A DNA stretch of 64,000 bases. Source: Pseudoflavitalea rhizosphaerae (GTDB lineage: Bacteria; Bacteroidota; Bacteroidia; Chitinophagales; Chitinophagaceae). The first letter of the stretch is position 1, and every line of letters begins with the position of its first letter. Of this stretch, positions 41,256 to 50,086 are shown in pieces. Below the pieces are notes generated by a model, which saw only the letters and a list, made by a program, of their open reading frames with translations, was not told where the DNA came from and ran no database searches. The stretch covers positions 62,001 through 126,000 of the forward strand of contig NZ_RCSU01000014.1 of NCBI RefSeq assembly GCF_003991355.1, given 5' to 3'. A program made the position numbers and the translations under genes.

Positions 41256-42395
41256 ATGAAAAGGATTTTATTTATAGACCGTGATGGCACGCTGATCAAT
41301 GAAGCGCCGCCCACTTATCAACTGGACTCATTCGACAAGCTGACTTTCTATCCCAAAATGTTCGAATACATGGGGAAGATCGCCAGGGAACTGGATTACG
41401 AACTGGTAATGGTGACCAACCAGGATGGACTGGGCACTGACAGTTTTCCTGAAGACACATTCTGGCCACTGCACAACCTGGTGATGAAAAGCCTGGAAGG
41501 AGAGGGGATCCACTTCAGTGCAGTGCATATCGACAAATCTTTTCCGGCAGAGAACCTGCCAACCCGCAAGCCCGGTACCGGTATGCTCACGCAGTACCTC
41601 AACAATCCCAATTACGATATCGAGAATTCTTTCGTGATCGGGGACCGCATCACCGATGTGCAACTGGCCAAGAACCTGGGCTGCAAAGCGATCTGGCTGA
41701 ATGGTGATGCCAGTCTTGGTGCTGCCGAGATCAGCGACCAGGTGGCTGCGCTGCAACCCGTGATAGCACTGGAGAGTATCGATTGGGCGGAGATCTATTC
41801 TTTCCTCAAACTTGGACTGCGCCAGGTGGTGCATGAACGCAATACCAATGAAACGCAGATCAAGATAGAACTGAACCTGGATGGAAGAGGCAAGGCGCAG
41901 ATCTTTACAGGTCTTGGTTTCTTCGATCATATGCTGGACCAGATCGCGCGTCATGGAAAAATGGATTTGACCATCCGCGCCAATGGCGATCTGCATATCG
42001 ATGAGCATCATACCATCGAGGACACGGGCATCGCGCTGGGCGAGGCTTTTGCGTTGGCGCTGGCGGATAAGCGGGGCATGGAACGCTATGGATTCGCTTT
42101 GCCGATGGACGATGCTGAAGCTAAAGTGCTGATCGATTTTGGAGGCAGGGCATGGACGGTCTGGAATGCTGAATTCAAACGCGAACGTATAGGGGAAATG
42201 CCCACTGAAATGTTCTTCCATTTCTTCAAATCATTCTCCGATGCTGCGCGTTGTAATTTGCAGATCGAATGTCATGGTGATAATGAGCATCACAAAATAG
42301 AAGCCATTTTCAAGGCATTTGCGAAAGCCATCCGGATGGCGGTGAAGCGCGATCCGATGAGCAATCATTTGCCGAGCACGAAGGGGGTATTGTAA
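41256..42395 (+). CDS. hisB: Bifunctional histidinol-phosphatase / imidazoleglycerol-phosphate dehydratase
   Basis: The 379 residues form two enzymes: an N-terminal HAD phosphatase (about 1-165) with catalytic DRDGTL (Asp8, Asp10) and the metal-binding GDRITD, and a C-terminal dehydratase (about 185-379). The latter carries manganese-binding His motifs, [14 protein letters not shown] and [16 protein letters not shown], and ends with [16 protein letters not shown]. Such fusions are known in proteobacteria and Bacteroidota. It catalyses steps 6 and 8 of histidine synthesis. It is the last his gene before the trp block; family A repeat copy 3 follows directly. Confidence 0.97.
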   Translation: MKRILFIDRDGTLINEAPPTYQLDSFDKLTFYPKMFEYMGKIARELDYELVMVTNQDGLGTDSFPEDTFWPLHNLVMKSLEGEGIHFSAVHIDKSFPAENLPTRKPGTGMLTQYLNNPNYDIENSFVIGDRITDVQLAKNLGCKAIWLNGDASLGAAEISDQVAALQPVIALESIDWAEIYSFLKLGLRQVVHERNTNETQIKIELNLDGRGKAQIFTGLGFFDHMLDQIARHGKMDLTIRANGDLHIDEHHTIEDTGIALGEAFALALADKRGMERYGFALPMDDAEAKVLIDFGGRAWTVWNAEFKRERIGEMPTEMFFHFFKSFSDAARCNLQIECHGDNEHHKIEAIFKAFAKAIRMAVKRDPMSNHLPSTKGVL

Positions 42396-42408
42396 ATACT
42401 CACGCTGC

Positions 42409-42518
42409 GGCCAGTCGCTCGCCTCTGGCGAGTGACTTATATTTGCTCGCCTCCGGCGAGCACTGTGTCGCCGGAGGCGACGGAATAAAACTCACTCGCC
42501 AGAGGCGAGCGAGTGGCC
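42409..42518. repeat. Family A quadruple-hairpin repeat, copy 3
   Basis: The copy lies 13 bases after hisB. Its second hairpin is CTCGCC-TCC-GGCGAG where other copies have TTCGCC-TCC-GGCGAA, a compensatory T-A to C-G change that keeps the stem paired. Left and right apices match each other (CTCTGG with CCAGAG). Confidence 0.9.
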
Positions 42519-42580
42519 ACCCGCTGCATCTTCGGCCACCCGCCGCTCCTTCCGGCCACCCGCCGCTTCTTCGGCCACAG
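42517..42580 (+). repeat. Three 19-20 bp tandem repeats GGCCACCCGC
   Basis: Units start at 42517, 42536 and 42556 with CCACCCGC(T/C)GC and end with TTC(C)GG. They continue directly from the right edge of repeat copy 3 and end just before the trp promoter. Confidence 0.8.
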
Positions 42581-42589
42581 CGAAATAAA

Positions 42590-42620
42590 TTTGGTCAATT
42601 CAATTTTGTCTGTACTTTTG
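42590..42620 (+). promoter_or_regulatory. Promoter of the trp block
   Basis: TTTG (42590-42593) and TACTTTTG (42613-42620), a perfect TAnnTTTG, are 19 bases apart. The start point should be near 42625, one or two bases before the leader start codon at 42627. Confidence 0.72.
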
Positions 42621-42626
42621 TAGCTC

Positions 42627-42689
42627 ATGATCAAACAAATTCAAAATATTCAGTGGTGGTGGCATACAAACTCTATTCGGGGCTTGTAA
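42627..42689 (+). CDS. trpL: Trp operon leader peptide (three consecutive Trp codons)
   Basis: ATG 42627 starts a 20-codon frame with QWWWHT at codons 9-14 and TAA at 42687-42689. The three TGG codons occupy 42654-42662. Ribosome stalling there would leave 42675-42685 free to pair with 42723-42732 and so prevent the terminator. The frame precedes trpE directly and has no other coding meaning. Its start lies only six bases after the -7 element. Confidence 0.93.
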   Translation: MIKQIQNIQWWWHTNSIRGL

Positions 42690-42759
42690 ACACTACTGTT
42701 GTATATTTATAACAATACTCAAGGGCCTCGATGTACAATCGGGGCCCTTTTCTTTTTTT
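42675..42759 (+). promoter_or_regulatory. Trp attenuator: antiterminator and terminator
   Basis: The terminator is a 12-bp stem (42721-42732 with 42738-42749, one T-G pair) followed by T-rich 42748-42759. The alternative pairs ATTCGGGGCTT (42675-42685) with 42723-42732, using one bulge and three G-U pairs. The leader stop codon is adjacent to this strand, so a ribosome finishing the leader would block it and terminate transcription. Confidence 0.85.
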
Positions 42760-42777
42760 CAATACCTGAATCTCGAT

Positions 42778-44196
42778 ATGAAACAAATCACAGTTCAAAC
42801 GAAATGCAAGAAGATGCTGGCGGACGTGTTCACGCCGGTAGGGATCTACCTCAGGCTGAGAGACAGGTTCCGGGATACAGTGCTGCTCGAAAGCACTGAT
42901 CACCACAGTTCTGAGAACAGCTATTCCTTCATCTGTATCAATGCCATCGCGGGCATGGAGATCAGTTCCACCAAACAACTGGAACTGAAATGGCCCGGGC
43001 AGTCGCCTGAAAAGCATAGTATCAAAAATGTACAGGATGTGCCCAATATCCTCTGGGATTTCATGAAGCGCTTTACGATGGCGCCATCAGAATTGAAGGA
43101 AGCAAAATATGCCCAGGGCTTGTATGGTTATACCACTTTCGATGCCGTGCAGTTCTTCGATACCCTGCAGCTGAGATCAGCGAAGGAAACGCCTGCCATC
43201 CCTTTCATGCGTTATCGTTTGTACCAGTACGTGATCGTGATCAATCACTATAAAGACGAGCTCTTCCTTTGCGAGAACCTGATAGATGGACTGGAAAGCG
43301 ATACCAATGCCGTAGAATCGTTGATCCGGAGCAAGGATGTGCCGGTGTATCCTTTCAAGGCGGTAGGAAAAGAAACAAGCAATATGGAAGATGAAACCTA
43401 CCGCAATATGGTGAAGGAAGGTATTCAGCACTGCTACCGCGGCGATGTATTCCAGATAGTGCTCAGTCGCCGCTTCGAGCAACAGTTCACCGGCGATGAG
43501 TTCAATGTATACCGCGCCCTTCGCTCCATCAATCCTTCTCCCTATCTCTTCTTCTTCGATTACGGTGATTACAAATTACTCGGTTCAAGTCCCGAATCAC
43601 AGATCCTCATTCAAAACGGCAAAGCCATCGTTCATCCTATTGCCGGCACTTTCAAACGCACAGGCGACGATGAGACCGATCAGCGTGCTGCACAGGAACT
43701 CCTCAAAGACGCCAAGGAAAATGCAGAGCATGTAATGCTGGTAGACCTGGCAAGAAATGATCTCAGCAGGGTATGTGATGATGTTTCGGTGGTACATTAC
43801 CGTCAGGTGCAGTATTACAGTCATGTTATCCATCTTGTGAGTGAAGTGAGTGGCAAAACAAGAACTGATGCCAATCCATTCGAACTGATGGCAAAAACAT
43901 TTCCCGCAGGTACGCTCAGTGGTGCACCCAAGTTTAAGGCCATCGAGCTGATCGATGGGCTGGAACCCACCAGCCGCAGCTATTACGGCGGCGCCATCGG
44001 GTTCATGGGCTTTGATGGCACCTGTATCCACGCCATCATGATCCGAACCTTTTTTAGCAGGAACAATACGCTTTATTACCAGGCCGGTGCGGGCGTAGTA
44101 GCCGCCAGCAAACCAGAAAGCGAATTACAGGAAGTGAACAACAAACTGGGAGCGCTGAAAAAAGCCATCCTGTTTGCAGAAGAGATCGCTCAATAA
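42778..44196 (+). CDS. trpE: Anthranilate synthase component I
   Basis: TrpE makes anthranilate from chorismate with ammonia from TrpG. The 472 residues contain the feedback-site motif LLESTD (about 38-43), where tryptophan binds in related enzymes, and the chorismate-binding core: YRGDVFQIVLSRRF, SPYLFFFDYG, HPIAGTFKRTGDD, DLARNDLSRV, FPAGTLSGAPKFKAIELID and GGAIGFMGFDG. It starts 19 bases after the attenuator. The order with trpG and the leader peptide excludes the para-aminobenzoate paralogue. Confidence 0.97.
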   Translation: MKQITVQTKCKKMLADVFTPVGIYLRLRDRFRDTVLLESTDHHSSENSYSFICINAIAGMEISSTKQLELKWPGQSPEKHSIKNVQDVPNILWDFMKRFTMAPSELKEAKYAQGLYGYTTFDAVQFFDTLQLRSAKETPAIPFMRYRLYQYVIVINHYKDELFLCENLIDGLESDTNAVESLIRSKDVPVYPFKAVGKETSNMEDETYRNMVKEGIQHCYRGDVFQIVLSRRFEQQFTGDEFNVYRALRSINPSPYLFFFDYGDYKLLGSSPESQILIQNGKAIVHPIAGTFKRTGDDETDQRAAQELLKDAKENAEHVMLVDLARNDLSRVCDDVSVVHYRQVQYYSHVIHLVSEVSGKTRTDANPFELMAKTFPAGTLSGAPKFKAIELIDGLEPTSRSYYGGAIGFMGFDGTCIHAIMIRTFFSRNNTLYYQAGAGVVAASKPESELQEVNNKLGALKKAILFAEEIAQ

Positions 44197-44217
44197 TTAA
44201 CCAGTAAAACATTCCTT

Positions 44218-44790
44218 GTGAAAATATTAGTTTTCGATAATTACGATTCATTCACTTACAACCTGGTCCACCTGGTAGAGAAGATCCTGCATCAACGCGT
44301 GGACGTGGTTCGTAACGATCAGCTGCCGCTGGAAGGTGTGAAAGAATATGATAAGATCATTCTCAGTCCTGGTCCTGGTATTCCCGAAGAAGCAGGCATG
44401 TTGCTTCCGCTGATCAAAGAGTACGCTTCCAGCAAATCCATACTGGGCGTTTGCTTGGGACATCAGGCCATTGGTGAGGCTTTCGGTGGGAAGTTGGTGA
44501 ACCTGAGCACCGTGTATCACGGAGTGGCTACACCGGTGAATATTTTGAAGAGGACCAAAAAAGATCTGTACGAAGGTCTGCCCGATACTTTTGAAGTGGG
44601 CCGTTACCATAGCTGGGTGATCAGTGAGGAAGGATTTCCCAAAGACATTACTATCACAGCGCGAGATGAGAACAATTATATCATGGGATTGCAGCATAAT
44701 AAGTATGATGTGCAGGGCGTGCAGTTCCATCCGGAAAGTGTGCTCACGCCGCTGGGCGAAACCATCCTGAGAAACTGGTTGAAGCAATAA
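44218..44790 (+). CDS. trpG: Anthranilate synthase component II (glutamine amidotransferase)
   Basis: The 190-residue class I amidotransferase supplies ammonia to TrpE. The start codon is GTG at 44218 (MKILVFDNYDSF is the characteristic N-terminus). The triad is visible: Cys in ILGVCLGHQAIGEAFGG (near residue 80) and His/Glu in GVQFHPESVLTPLG (near 170). It is not fused to TrpD. It follows trpE after 21 bases. Confidence 0.96.
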   Translation: MKILVFDNYDSFTYNLVHLVEKILHQRVDVVRNDQLPLEGVKEYDKIILSPGPGIPEEAGMLLPLIKEYASSKSILGVCLGHQAIGEAFGGKLVNLSTVYHGVATPVNILKRTKKDLYEGLPDTFEVGRYHSWVISEEGFPKDITITARDENNYIMGLQHNKYDVQGVQFHPESVLTPLGETILRNWLKQ

Positions 44791-44832
44791 CAGCGTCATC
44801 AACCATTTTTTTGAATCAGTGAAAAGACAATT

Positions 44833-45825
44833 ATGAAAAAGATCTTAGAACAATTATTCGCACATAAATCCCTGAGCAGGACTGCCGCCAAAGAAGCGCT
44901 GGTAGGCATCGGCAAGGGAATGTACAATGAGCATGAGGTTACGGCATTCATGACGGTTTACCTTATGCGAAGCATTACTATAGAAGAATTACAGGGTTTC
45001 CGTGATGCGCTGCTGGAACTCTGTGTTCCGGTTGATCTCAATGGCCATGAAACCATCGATATCGTTGGTACCGGCGGGGATGGGAAGAACACTTTCAATA
45101 TTTCCACCTTAAGTTGTTTCATTGTTGCCGGCACCGGTCAGAAAGTGGCCAAGCATGGCAACTATGGAGCCAGCAGTATCAGCGGCGCCAGCAATGTGAT
45201 GGAGCAACTCGGATACAGGTTCAAGAACGATAAAGGAAGCCTGAAACGCGAAGTGGAGGAAACCAATATCTGTTTCCTGCATGCGCCGATGTTTCATCCT
45301 GCTTTGAAGACCGTAGGGCCTATCCGCAAGAACCTTGGCATGCGCACTTTCTTCAATATGCTGGGGCCGATGGTGAACCCCGCTTCTCCGAAATTCCAGC
45401 TGGTAGGCGTTTACAGCCTGGAGATGGCGCGTGTGTACAATTATCTTTTGCAACAGGGCAGCAGCGCTTTCACCATTATTCATGGACTGGATGGTTATGA
45501 CGAGATCTCGCTCACCAACGATACCAAAGTGATCACCAACAAAGGTGAACAGATCATGACCCCGGAACAGCTCGGCAAGCGAGCTGTAACGCCTGCCGAT
45601 ATCTATGGCGGCAGCAGCGTGGAAGAAGCAGCCAAACTCTTTACAAAGATCCTGAAAGGGGAAGGTAGCTGGGCGCAGAATGCCGTGGTGCTGGCTAATG
45701 CCGCCATGGCGCTGCATTGCACCGGTAATCATGCCACTTACGAGCAGGCCTATGCGACAGCGGTAGACAGCCTGGAAAGTGGAAAAGCATACAATACATT
45801 CAAAAAACTGATCGCCCTTCAATAA
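44833..45825 (+). CDS. trpD: Anthranilate phosphoribosyltransferase
   Basis: TrpD joins anthranilate and PRPP. The 330 residues show the PRPP/pyrophosphate site GTGGDGKNTFNIST (about 78-91), KHGNYGASSISGASNVMEQLG, the anthranilate-side motif HPALKTVGPIRKNLGMRTFFNMLGP and a late DEISL sequence. Length is normal. It lies between trpG and trpC with gaps of 42 and 9 bases. HisG at the front of the cluster uses the same cosubstrate, PRPP. Confidence 0.96.
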   Translation: MKKILEQLFAHKSLSRTAAKEALVGIGKGMYNEHEVTAFMTVYLMRSITIEELQGFRDALLELCVPVDLNGHETIDIVGTGGDGKNTFNISTLSCFIVAGTGQKVAKHGNYGASSISGASNVMEQLGYRFKNDKGSLKREVEETNICFLHAPMFHPALKTVGPIRKNLGMRTFFNMLGPMVNPASPKFQLVGVYSLEMARVYNYLLQQGSSAFTIIHGLDGYDEISLTNDTKVITNKGEQIMTPEQLGKRAVTPADIYGGSSVEEAAKLFTKILKGEGSWAQNAVVLANAAMALHCTGNHATYEQAYATAVDSLESGKAYNTFKKLIALQ

Positions 45826-45834
45826 GCAATAGTC

Positions 45835-46626
45835 ATGAATATTCTCGATACCATCATCGCACACAAAAGAACGGAAGTGGCGGCGCGAAAAGCAGGGACG
45901 CCTGCTTCAGCGCTGGAAAAACAGGACGGATTCAACAGGAAGGTTTTGAGTCTCAAAGAATTTTTGCTGAATGATGCACGTACGGGCATCATCGCGGAAT
46001 TCAAAAGGAAGTCCCCTTCAAAAGGACTGATCAACGGAACAGCGGATGTGGTGGAAGTAACATCAGCCTATGCGAAGTATGCTTCCGGGCTCAGCGTTCT
46101 CACCGATGAAAATTTTTTTGGCGGTAGTACCGCAGACCTGGTCGCGGCCCGTGTGAACCAGGTTCCCATACTGCGCAAGGATTTCATCGTGGATGAGTAC
46201 CAGGTCCTGGAAGCACGCGCCATGGGCGCCGATGTGATTTTACTCATTGCTGCCTGTTTAACCCCTGAAGAAGTGAAACGGTTGGCTACCTTTGCAACGC
46301 AGCTCGGACTCGAAGTGCTACTGGAACTGCACGACGAAGAAGAACTGGAGCATATCTGCGATGAAACCATCCTGGTTGGGATCAATAACCGCAACCTGAA
46401 GACTTTCAAAGTGGATATCGAAAGGAGCCTGGCCATGGCCCAACGCATCCCGGATAACAGGATAAAAATTGCAGAGAGTGGGATCAGCGCCGTGGAAAAT
46501 ATCCTGCTGTTCAGGAACAATGGGTTCAGGGGATTTCTCATCGGTGAGAATTTCATGAAAGCTGCTGACCCTGCCAAAGCCTTTGAGGACTTTGTGCAGG
46601 AACTGAAAACAGCAAAGGCCCCGTGA
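45835..46626 (+). CDS. trpC: Indole-3-glycerol phosphate synthase
   Basis: The 263-residue TIM-barrel enzyme closes the indole ring. It has IIAEFKRKSPSKG (about 50-62, catalytic Glu and Lys), SVLTDENFFGGS, PILRKDFIVDEYQVLEARAMGADVILLI, GINNRNLKTF and AESGIS. It is a single-function protein; TrpF is encoded separately by the next gene, 49 bases downstream. Confidence 0.96.
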   Translation: MNILDTIIAHKRTEVAARKAGTPASALEKQDGFNRKVLSLKEFLLNDARTGIIAEFKRKSPSKGLINGTADVVEVTSAYAKYASGLSVLTDENFFGGSTADLVAARVNQVPILRKDFIVDEYQVLEARAMGADVILLIAACLTPEEVKRLATFATQLGLEVLLELHDEEELEHICDETILVGINNRNLKTFKVDIERSLAMAQRIPDNRIKIAESGISAVENILLFRNNGFRGFLIGENFMKAADPAKAFEDFVQELKTAKAP

Positions 46627-46675
46627 AAACAGATCGCTTGCCGGATACAACCTTAACACTTAAAATCTGAACAAT

Positions 46676-47305
46676 ATGAGAGTAAAAGTATGCGGCATGA
46701 CCCAGCCAGAACAGGTGACACAACTGGCAGACATGGGTGTATCTTTTGCAGGATTCATTTTCTATCCCAAAAGTCCCCGGTACGTATTCAAACACATGAC
46801 CACAACTCAGATCAGGAAGGAGAACAATATCAACAAAGTGGGCGTGTTTGTAAATACCCCCATTGAAGAAGTACTCCATATGGTGGACGAATGCAGGCTG
46901 CACCTGGTGCAACTGCATGGCGATGAAAATCCGAAATACTGTGAGAAGATCGCAGACTATGTATCGGTGGTGAAAGCTTTTCGGTTGAGCGACAACGATA
47001 GTGTGGAATGGATGATCAGGCCCTATATGGATTGCTGCGACATGTTCATGTTCGACACCATGGGCGCCGGATACGGAGGAACAGGAAAGAAATTCGACTG
47101 GAGTGTTCTGAAAGATACCATCGTGGGCAAACCATTTTTTCTCAGTGGCGGCATCGAGCCGGGCGATGAAGCACAATTGCGGGAATTCGAAAATGAACCC
47201 GCCGCTAAAGGACTCTTTGCTATCGATATCAACAGCAAATTCGAAACCAGTCCAGGTTATAAGGACATGGAAATGGTTCGCGGATTTGTGAACAATATGA
47301 AATAA
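46676..47305 (+). CDS. trpF: Phosphoribosylanthranilate isomerase
   Basis: TrpF performs the Amadori rearrangement before TrpC. The 209 residues carry VKVCGMT at the start (catalytic Cys6), GFIFYPKSPRYV, VGVFVNTP, LVQLHGDE and the catalytic Asp region MFDTMGAGYGGTGKKFDW, with FLSGGIEPGD near the end. A separate hisA exists in the same cluster, so no dual-function PriA is needed. Confidence 0.95.
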   Translation: MRVKVCGMTQPEQVTQLADMGVSFAGFIFYPKSPRYVFKHMTTTQIRKENNINKVGVFVNTPIEEVLHMVDECRLHLVQLHGDENPKYCEKIADYVSVVKAFRLSDNDSVEWMIRPYMDCCDMFMFDTMGAGYGGTGKKFDWSVLKDTIVGKPFFLSGGIEPGDEAQLREFENEPAAKGLFAIDINSKFETSPGYKDMEMVRGFVNNMK

Positions 47306-47333
47306 GATAACTAAAGGATAAATTATTGGTTTT

Positions 47334-48527
47334 ATGTCAACAACCATTTACCAGCAGCCAGATGCACAGGGATATTACGGACAGTTCGGAGGCGCATACA
47401 TCCCCGAGATGTTGCATCGCAACGTGGAAGAGCTGCGCAACCAGTACAGGAGCATTATCACCAGTAGAGATTTCCGTGATGAATACCAGAGCCTGCTTCG
47501 CGATTATGTAGGCAGGCCCACGCCGCTCTATCCTGCCGCCAGGCTGAGCGCGCAGTTCAATACCAATATTTACCTGAAGCGCGAAGACCTTTGTCATACA
47601 GGTTCCCATAAGCTCAATAATGCACTCGGACAAATCCTGCTGGCGCAACGCCTGGGCAAGAAACGCATCATCGCGGAAACCGGCGCTGGTCAGCATGGCG
47701 TGGCCACTGCTACTGTATGTGCACTCAAAGGCATCGAGTGCATCGTGTATATGGGAGAAAAAGATATTCATCGCCAGGCGCCCAATGTGGCCCGCATGAA
47801 AATGCTCGGCGCTACCGTGATCCCTGCCACCAGCGGCAGCAAAACCCTGAAAGACGCTACCAATGAAGCGATCAGGGACTGGATCAATAACCCCAACGAT
47901 ACGCATTATATCATCGGATCGGTGGTAGGCCCGCATCCATACCCTGATATGGTGGCCAGTTTCCAGAGCGTGATCAGTGAAGAGATCCGCAAACAACTCA
48001 AAGAAAAGACCGGCAGCGAATTGCCCACGCATGTATTTGCCTGTGTAGGCGGCGGAAGCAACGCTGCAGGAGCTTTCTATCATTTCACTGAAGAACAACC
48101 GGTGAAACTGGTAGCAGTGGAAGCGGCAGGTCATGGTGTGGAAAGCGGACTGAGCGCAGCCACTACACGTCTTGGTAAACCAGGTGTGCTTCATGGCAGC
48201 AAGAGCCTGGTGATGCAAACCGAAGACGGCCAGGTAGTAGAGCCACACAGCATTTCAGCTGGTCTGGATTATCCTGGTATCGGTCCCATGCATGCGAATT
48301 TGTTCGCGAGTGGCCGTGGCACTTTCCTCAGCGCAACCGATGAAGAAGCTGTTCGTGCAGCCTTCAATCTTACACAGCAGGAAGGCATCATTCCTGCACT
48401 GGAAAGTTCACATGCACTGGCAGGACTGCACCAGGTGGAATTTAAAAAAGATGATGTGGTGGTGCTGTGTTTAAGTGGAAGGGGAGATAAAGATATGGCT
48501 ACTTACATGCAGGCAATGGGCGTATAA
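47334..48527 (+). CDS. trpB: Tryptophan synthase beta subunit
   Basis: TrpB condenses indole and serine with PLP. The 397 residues contain GYYGQFGGAYIPEML near the start, the PLP lysine in HTGSHKLNNALGQ (Lys93), ETGAGQHGVATATVCAL, the phosphate loop CVGGGSNAAG, EAAGHGVESGLSAAT and LSGRGDKDMATY at the end. It is the canonical TrpB1 type that pairs with TrpA. Unusually, trpA is separated from trpB by a 149-base gap filled by family A repeat copy 4. Confidence 0.97.
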   Translation: MSTTIYQQPDAQGYYGQFGGAYIPEMLHRNVEELRNQYRSIITSRDFRDEYQSLLRDYVGRPTPLYPAARLSAQFNTNIYLKREDLCHTGSHKLNNALGQILLAQRLGKKRIIAETGAGQHGVATATVCALKGIECIVYMGEKDIHRQAPNVARMKMLGATVIPATSGSKTLKDATNEAIRDWINNPNDTHYIIGSVVGPHPYPDMVASFQSVISEEIRKQLKEKTGSELPTHVFACVGGGSNAAGAFYHFTEEQPVKLVAVEAAGHGVESGLSAATTRLGKPGVLHGSKSLVMQTEDGQVVEPHSISAGLDYPGIGPMHANLFASGRGTFLSATDEEAVRAAFNLTQQEGIIPALESSHALAGLHQVEFKKDDVVVLCLSGRGDKDMATYMQAMGV

Positions 48528-48533
48528 ATCAGG

Positions 48534-48653
48534 GTGCGGCCAGTCGCTCGCCTCCCGGCGAGTGACTTGTATTTGTTCGCCTCCGGCGAACACCGTGTCG
48601 CCGGAGGCGACGGAACAGAAGTCACTCGCCGGGAGGCGAGCGACTGGCCACAC
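48534..48653. repeat. Family A quadruple-hairpin repeat, copy 4 (between trpB and trpA)
   Basis: It starts seven bases after the trpB stop and ends 23 bases before trpA. Left and right apices match (TCCCGG with CCGGGA), and the base stem GTGCGGCC pairs with GGCCACAC. The copy should appear in the middle of the trp mRNA as a very stable structure. Confidence 0.92.
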
Positions 48654-48676
48654 TCAGCAAAATATCAACAACAATC

Positions 48677-49444
48677 ATGAGCAGAATACAGGAATTATTC
48701 AACAAGAAAAATAAACAGGTCCTCAACGTTTACGTGACGGCTGGTTATCCGCAACTGGATAGTACGTTGCCTGTGATGCAGGCTTTACAGAAAAGCGGCG
48801 CGGACCTCATCGAGCTGGGCATGCCTTACAGCGATCCGCTGGCCGATGGTCCCGTGATCCAGGCCAGCAGCACCATCGCGCTGCAAAATGGCATGACCAT
48901 CAAAAAACTCTTTGAACAATTGAAGGACATGCGCGCTACCGTGCAGGTGCCTGTAATCCTCATGGGCTACATGAATCCCATCCTTCAGTACGGTTTCGAA
49001 AAGTTCTGTGCAGATGCAGCAGCAGTAGGTGTGGACGGACTGATCCTGCCTGATCTTCCTGAGTTCGAATTTGAGAACGAATACGGCCCCGTCATCAAAA
49101 AACACAAACTGGATTTTATTTTCCTGGTGACGCCGGAAACAACAACGGAACGCATTAAAAGACTGGACGCACTGAGCACCGGTTTTCTTTACGCCGTGAG
49201 CAGCAGCTCCACTACGGGAAAAGATCAGAACATGAGTGGCGTGAGCGCTTACCTGCAAAGGTTACAGGAGATGAAACTGAAAAATCCGGTGCTGGTAGGC
49301 TTTGGCATCAAGGACAGGGCCAGCTTTGAAGCGGCATCTGAATTTGCCAATGGCGCTATTATCGGCACTGCTTTCATCAAAGCGCTGGAAGGAGCTACCG
49401 ATGTAGCTGCCGCAACAGAACAATTCATCAGAACAGTGAAATGA
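48677..49444 (+). CDS. trpA: Tryptophan synthase alpha subunit
   Basis: TrpA cleaves indole-glycerol phosphate to indole for TrpB. The 255-residue barrel has the catalytic Glu in LIELGMPYSDPLADGPVIQ and the catalytic Asp in GLILPDLP, with a phosphate-binding GFGIKDRASF near the end. Length is normal. It is the last trp gene; hisH begins 34 bases later on the same strand. Confidence 0.96.
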   Translation: MSRIQELFNKKNKQVLNVYVTAGYPQLDSTLPVMQALQKSGADLIELGMPYSDPLADGPVIQASSTIALQNGMTIKKLFEQLKDMRATVQVPVILMGYMNPILQYGFEKFCADAAAVGVDGLILPDLPEFEFENEYGPVIKKHKLDFIFLVTPETTTERIKRLDALSTGFLYAVSSSSTTGKDQNMSGVSAYLQRLQEMKLKNPVLVGFGIKDRASFEAASEFANGAIIGTAFIKALEGATDVAAATEQFIRTVK

Positions 49445-49478
49445 TTTATCTTTCGCGTTTTTAGCAAAAAGAACAAAA

Positions 49479-50078
49479 GTGGAATTAGCCATCGTAAAAT
49501 ACAATGCAGGAAATATCCAGTCGGTACTCTACGCGCTGGAAAGGATCGGGGCCACAGCAACCGTCACCGATGATCACGAGCAATTGCGTAAGGCAGACAA
49601 AGTGATCTTTCCCGGCGTGGGTGAAGCCAGCAGCGCCATGCGCTATCTTTCTGAACGGGGGCTTGACCAAGTATTGCGCGAATTGCAACAACCCGTTCTC
49701 GGCATCTGCCTGGGCATGCAACTAATGTGTGCCTACAGCGAAGAAAACGATACTGATTGTCTTGGTATCTTCGAAGAAAACGTAAAACTCTTTTCTCCTG
49801 GTTCCACTGCTGATGGTCCGATCAAAATCCCTCAGATCGGCTGGAACAATATCTACTCATTGAAATCGGAGCTGTTCAAAGGCGTGCCTGAGAACAGTTA
49901 CTGTTATTTTGTGCATGGTTACTATGCGGCGCTGGGTGAACATACCATCGCCACTACGGAATACGGACTGCCTTACAGTTCCGCATTGCACAAGAACAAT
50001 TTCTATGGTGTGCAGTTCCACCCTGAAAAGAGCGCTACCACCGGTGAATCCATTCTCAAGAATTTCCTGAACATTTAA
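49479..50078 (+). CDS. hisH: Imidazole glycerol phosphate synthase, glutamine amidotransferase subunit
   Basis: HisH makes ammonia from glutamine for HisF. The 199-residue protein starts at GTG 49479 (MELAIVKYNAGNIQSV) and has the triad Cys in VLGICLGMQLMC, His and Glu in GVQFHPEKSATTG, and FPGVGEASSAM near residue 46. The gene resumes the his order (hisHAF-hisIE) after the trp genes. No promoter or terminator is evident between trpA and hisH. Confidence 0.96.
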   Translation: MELAIVKYNAGNIQSVLYALERIGATATVTDDHEQLRKADKVIFPGVGEASSAMRYLSERGLDQVLRELQQPVLGICLGMQLMCAYSEENDTDCLGIFEENVKLFSPGSTADGPIKIPQIGWNNIYSLKSELFKGVPENSYCYFVHGYYAALGEHTIATTEYGLPYSSALHKNNFYGVQFHPEKSATTGESILKNFLNI

Positions 50079-50086
50079 TCAGATAC

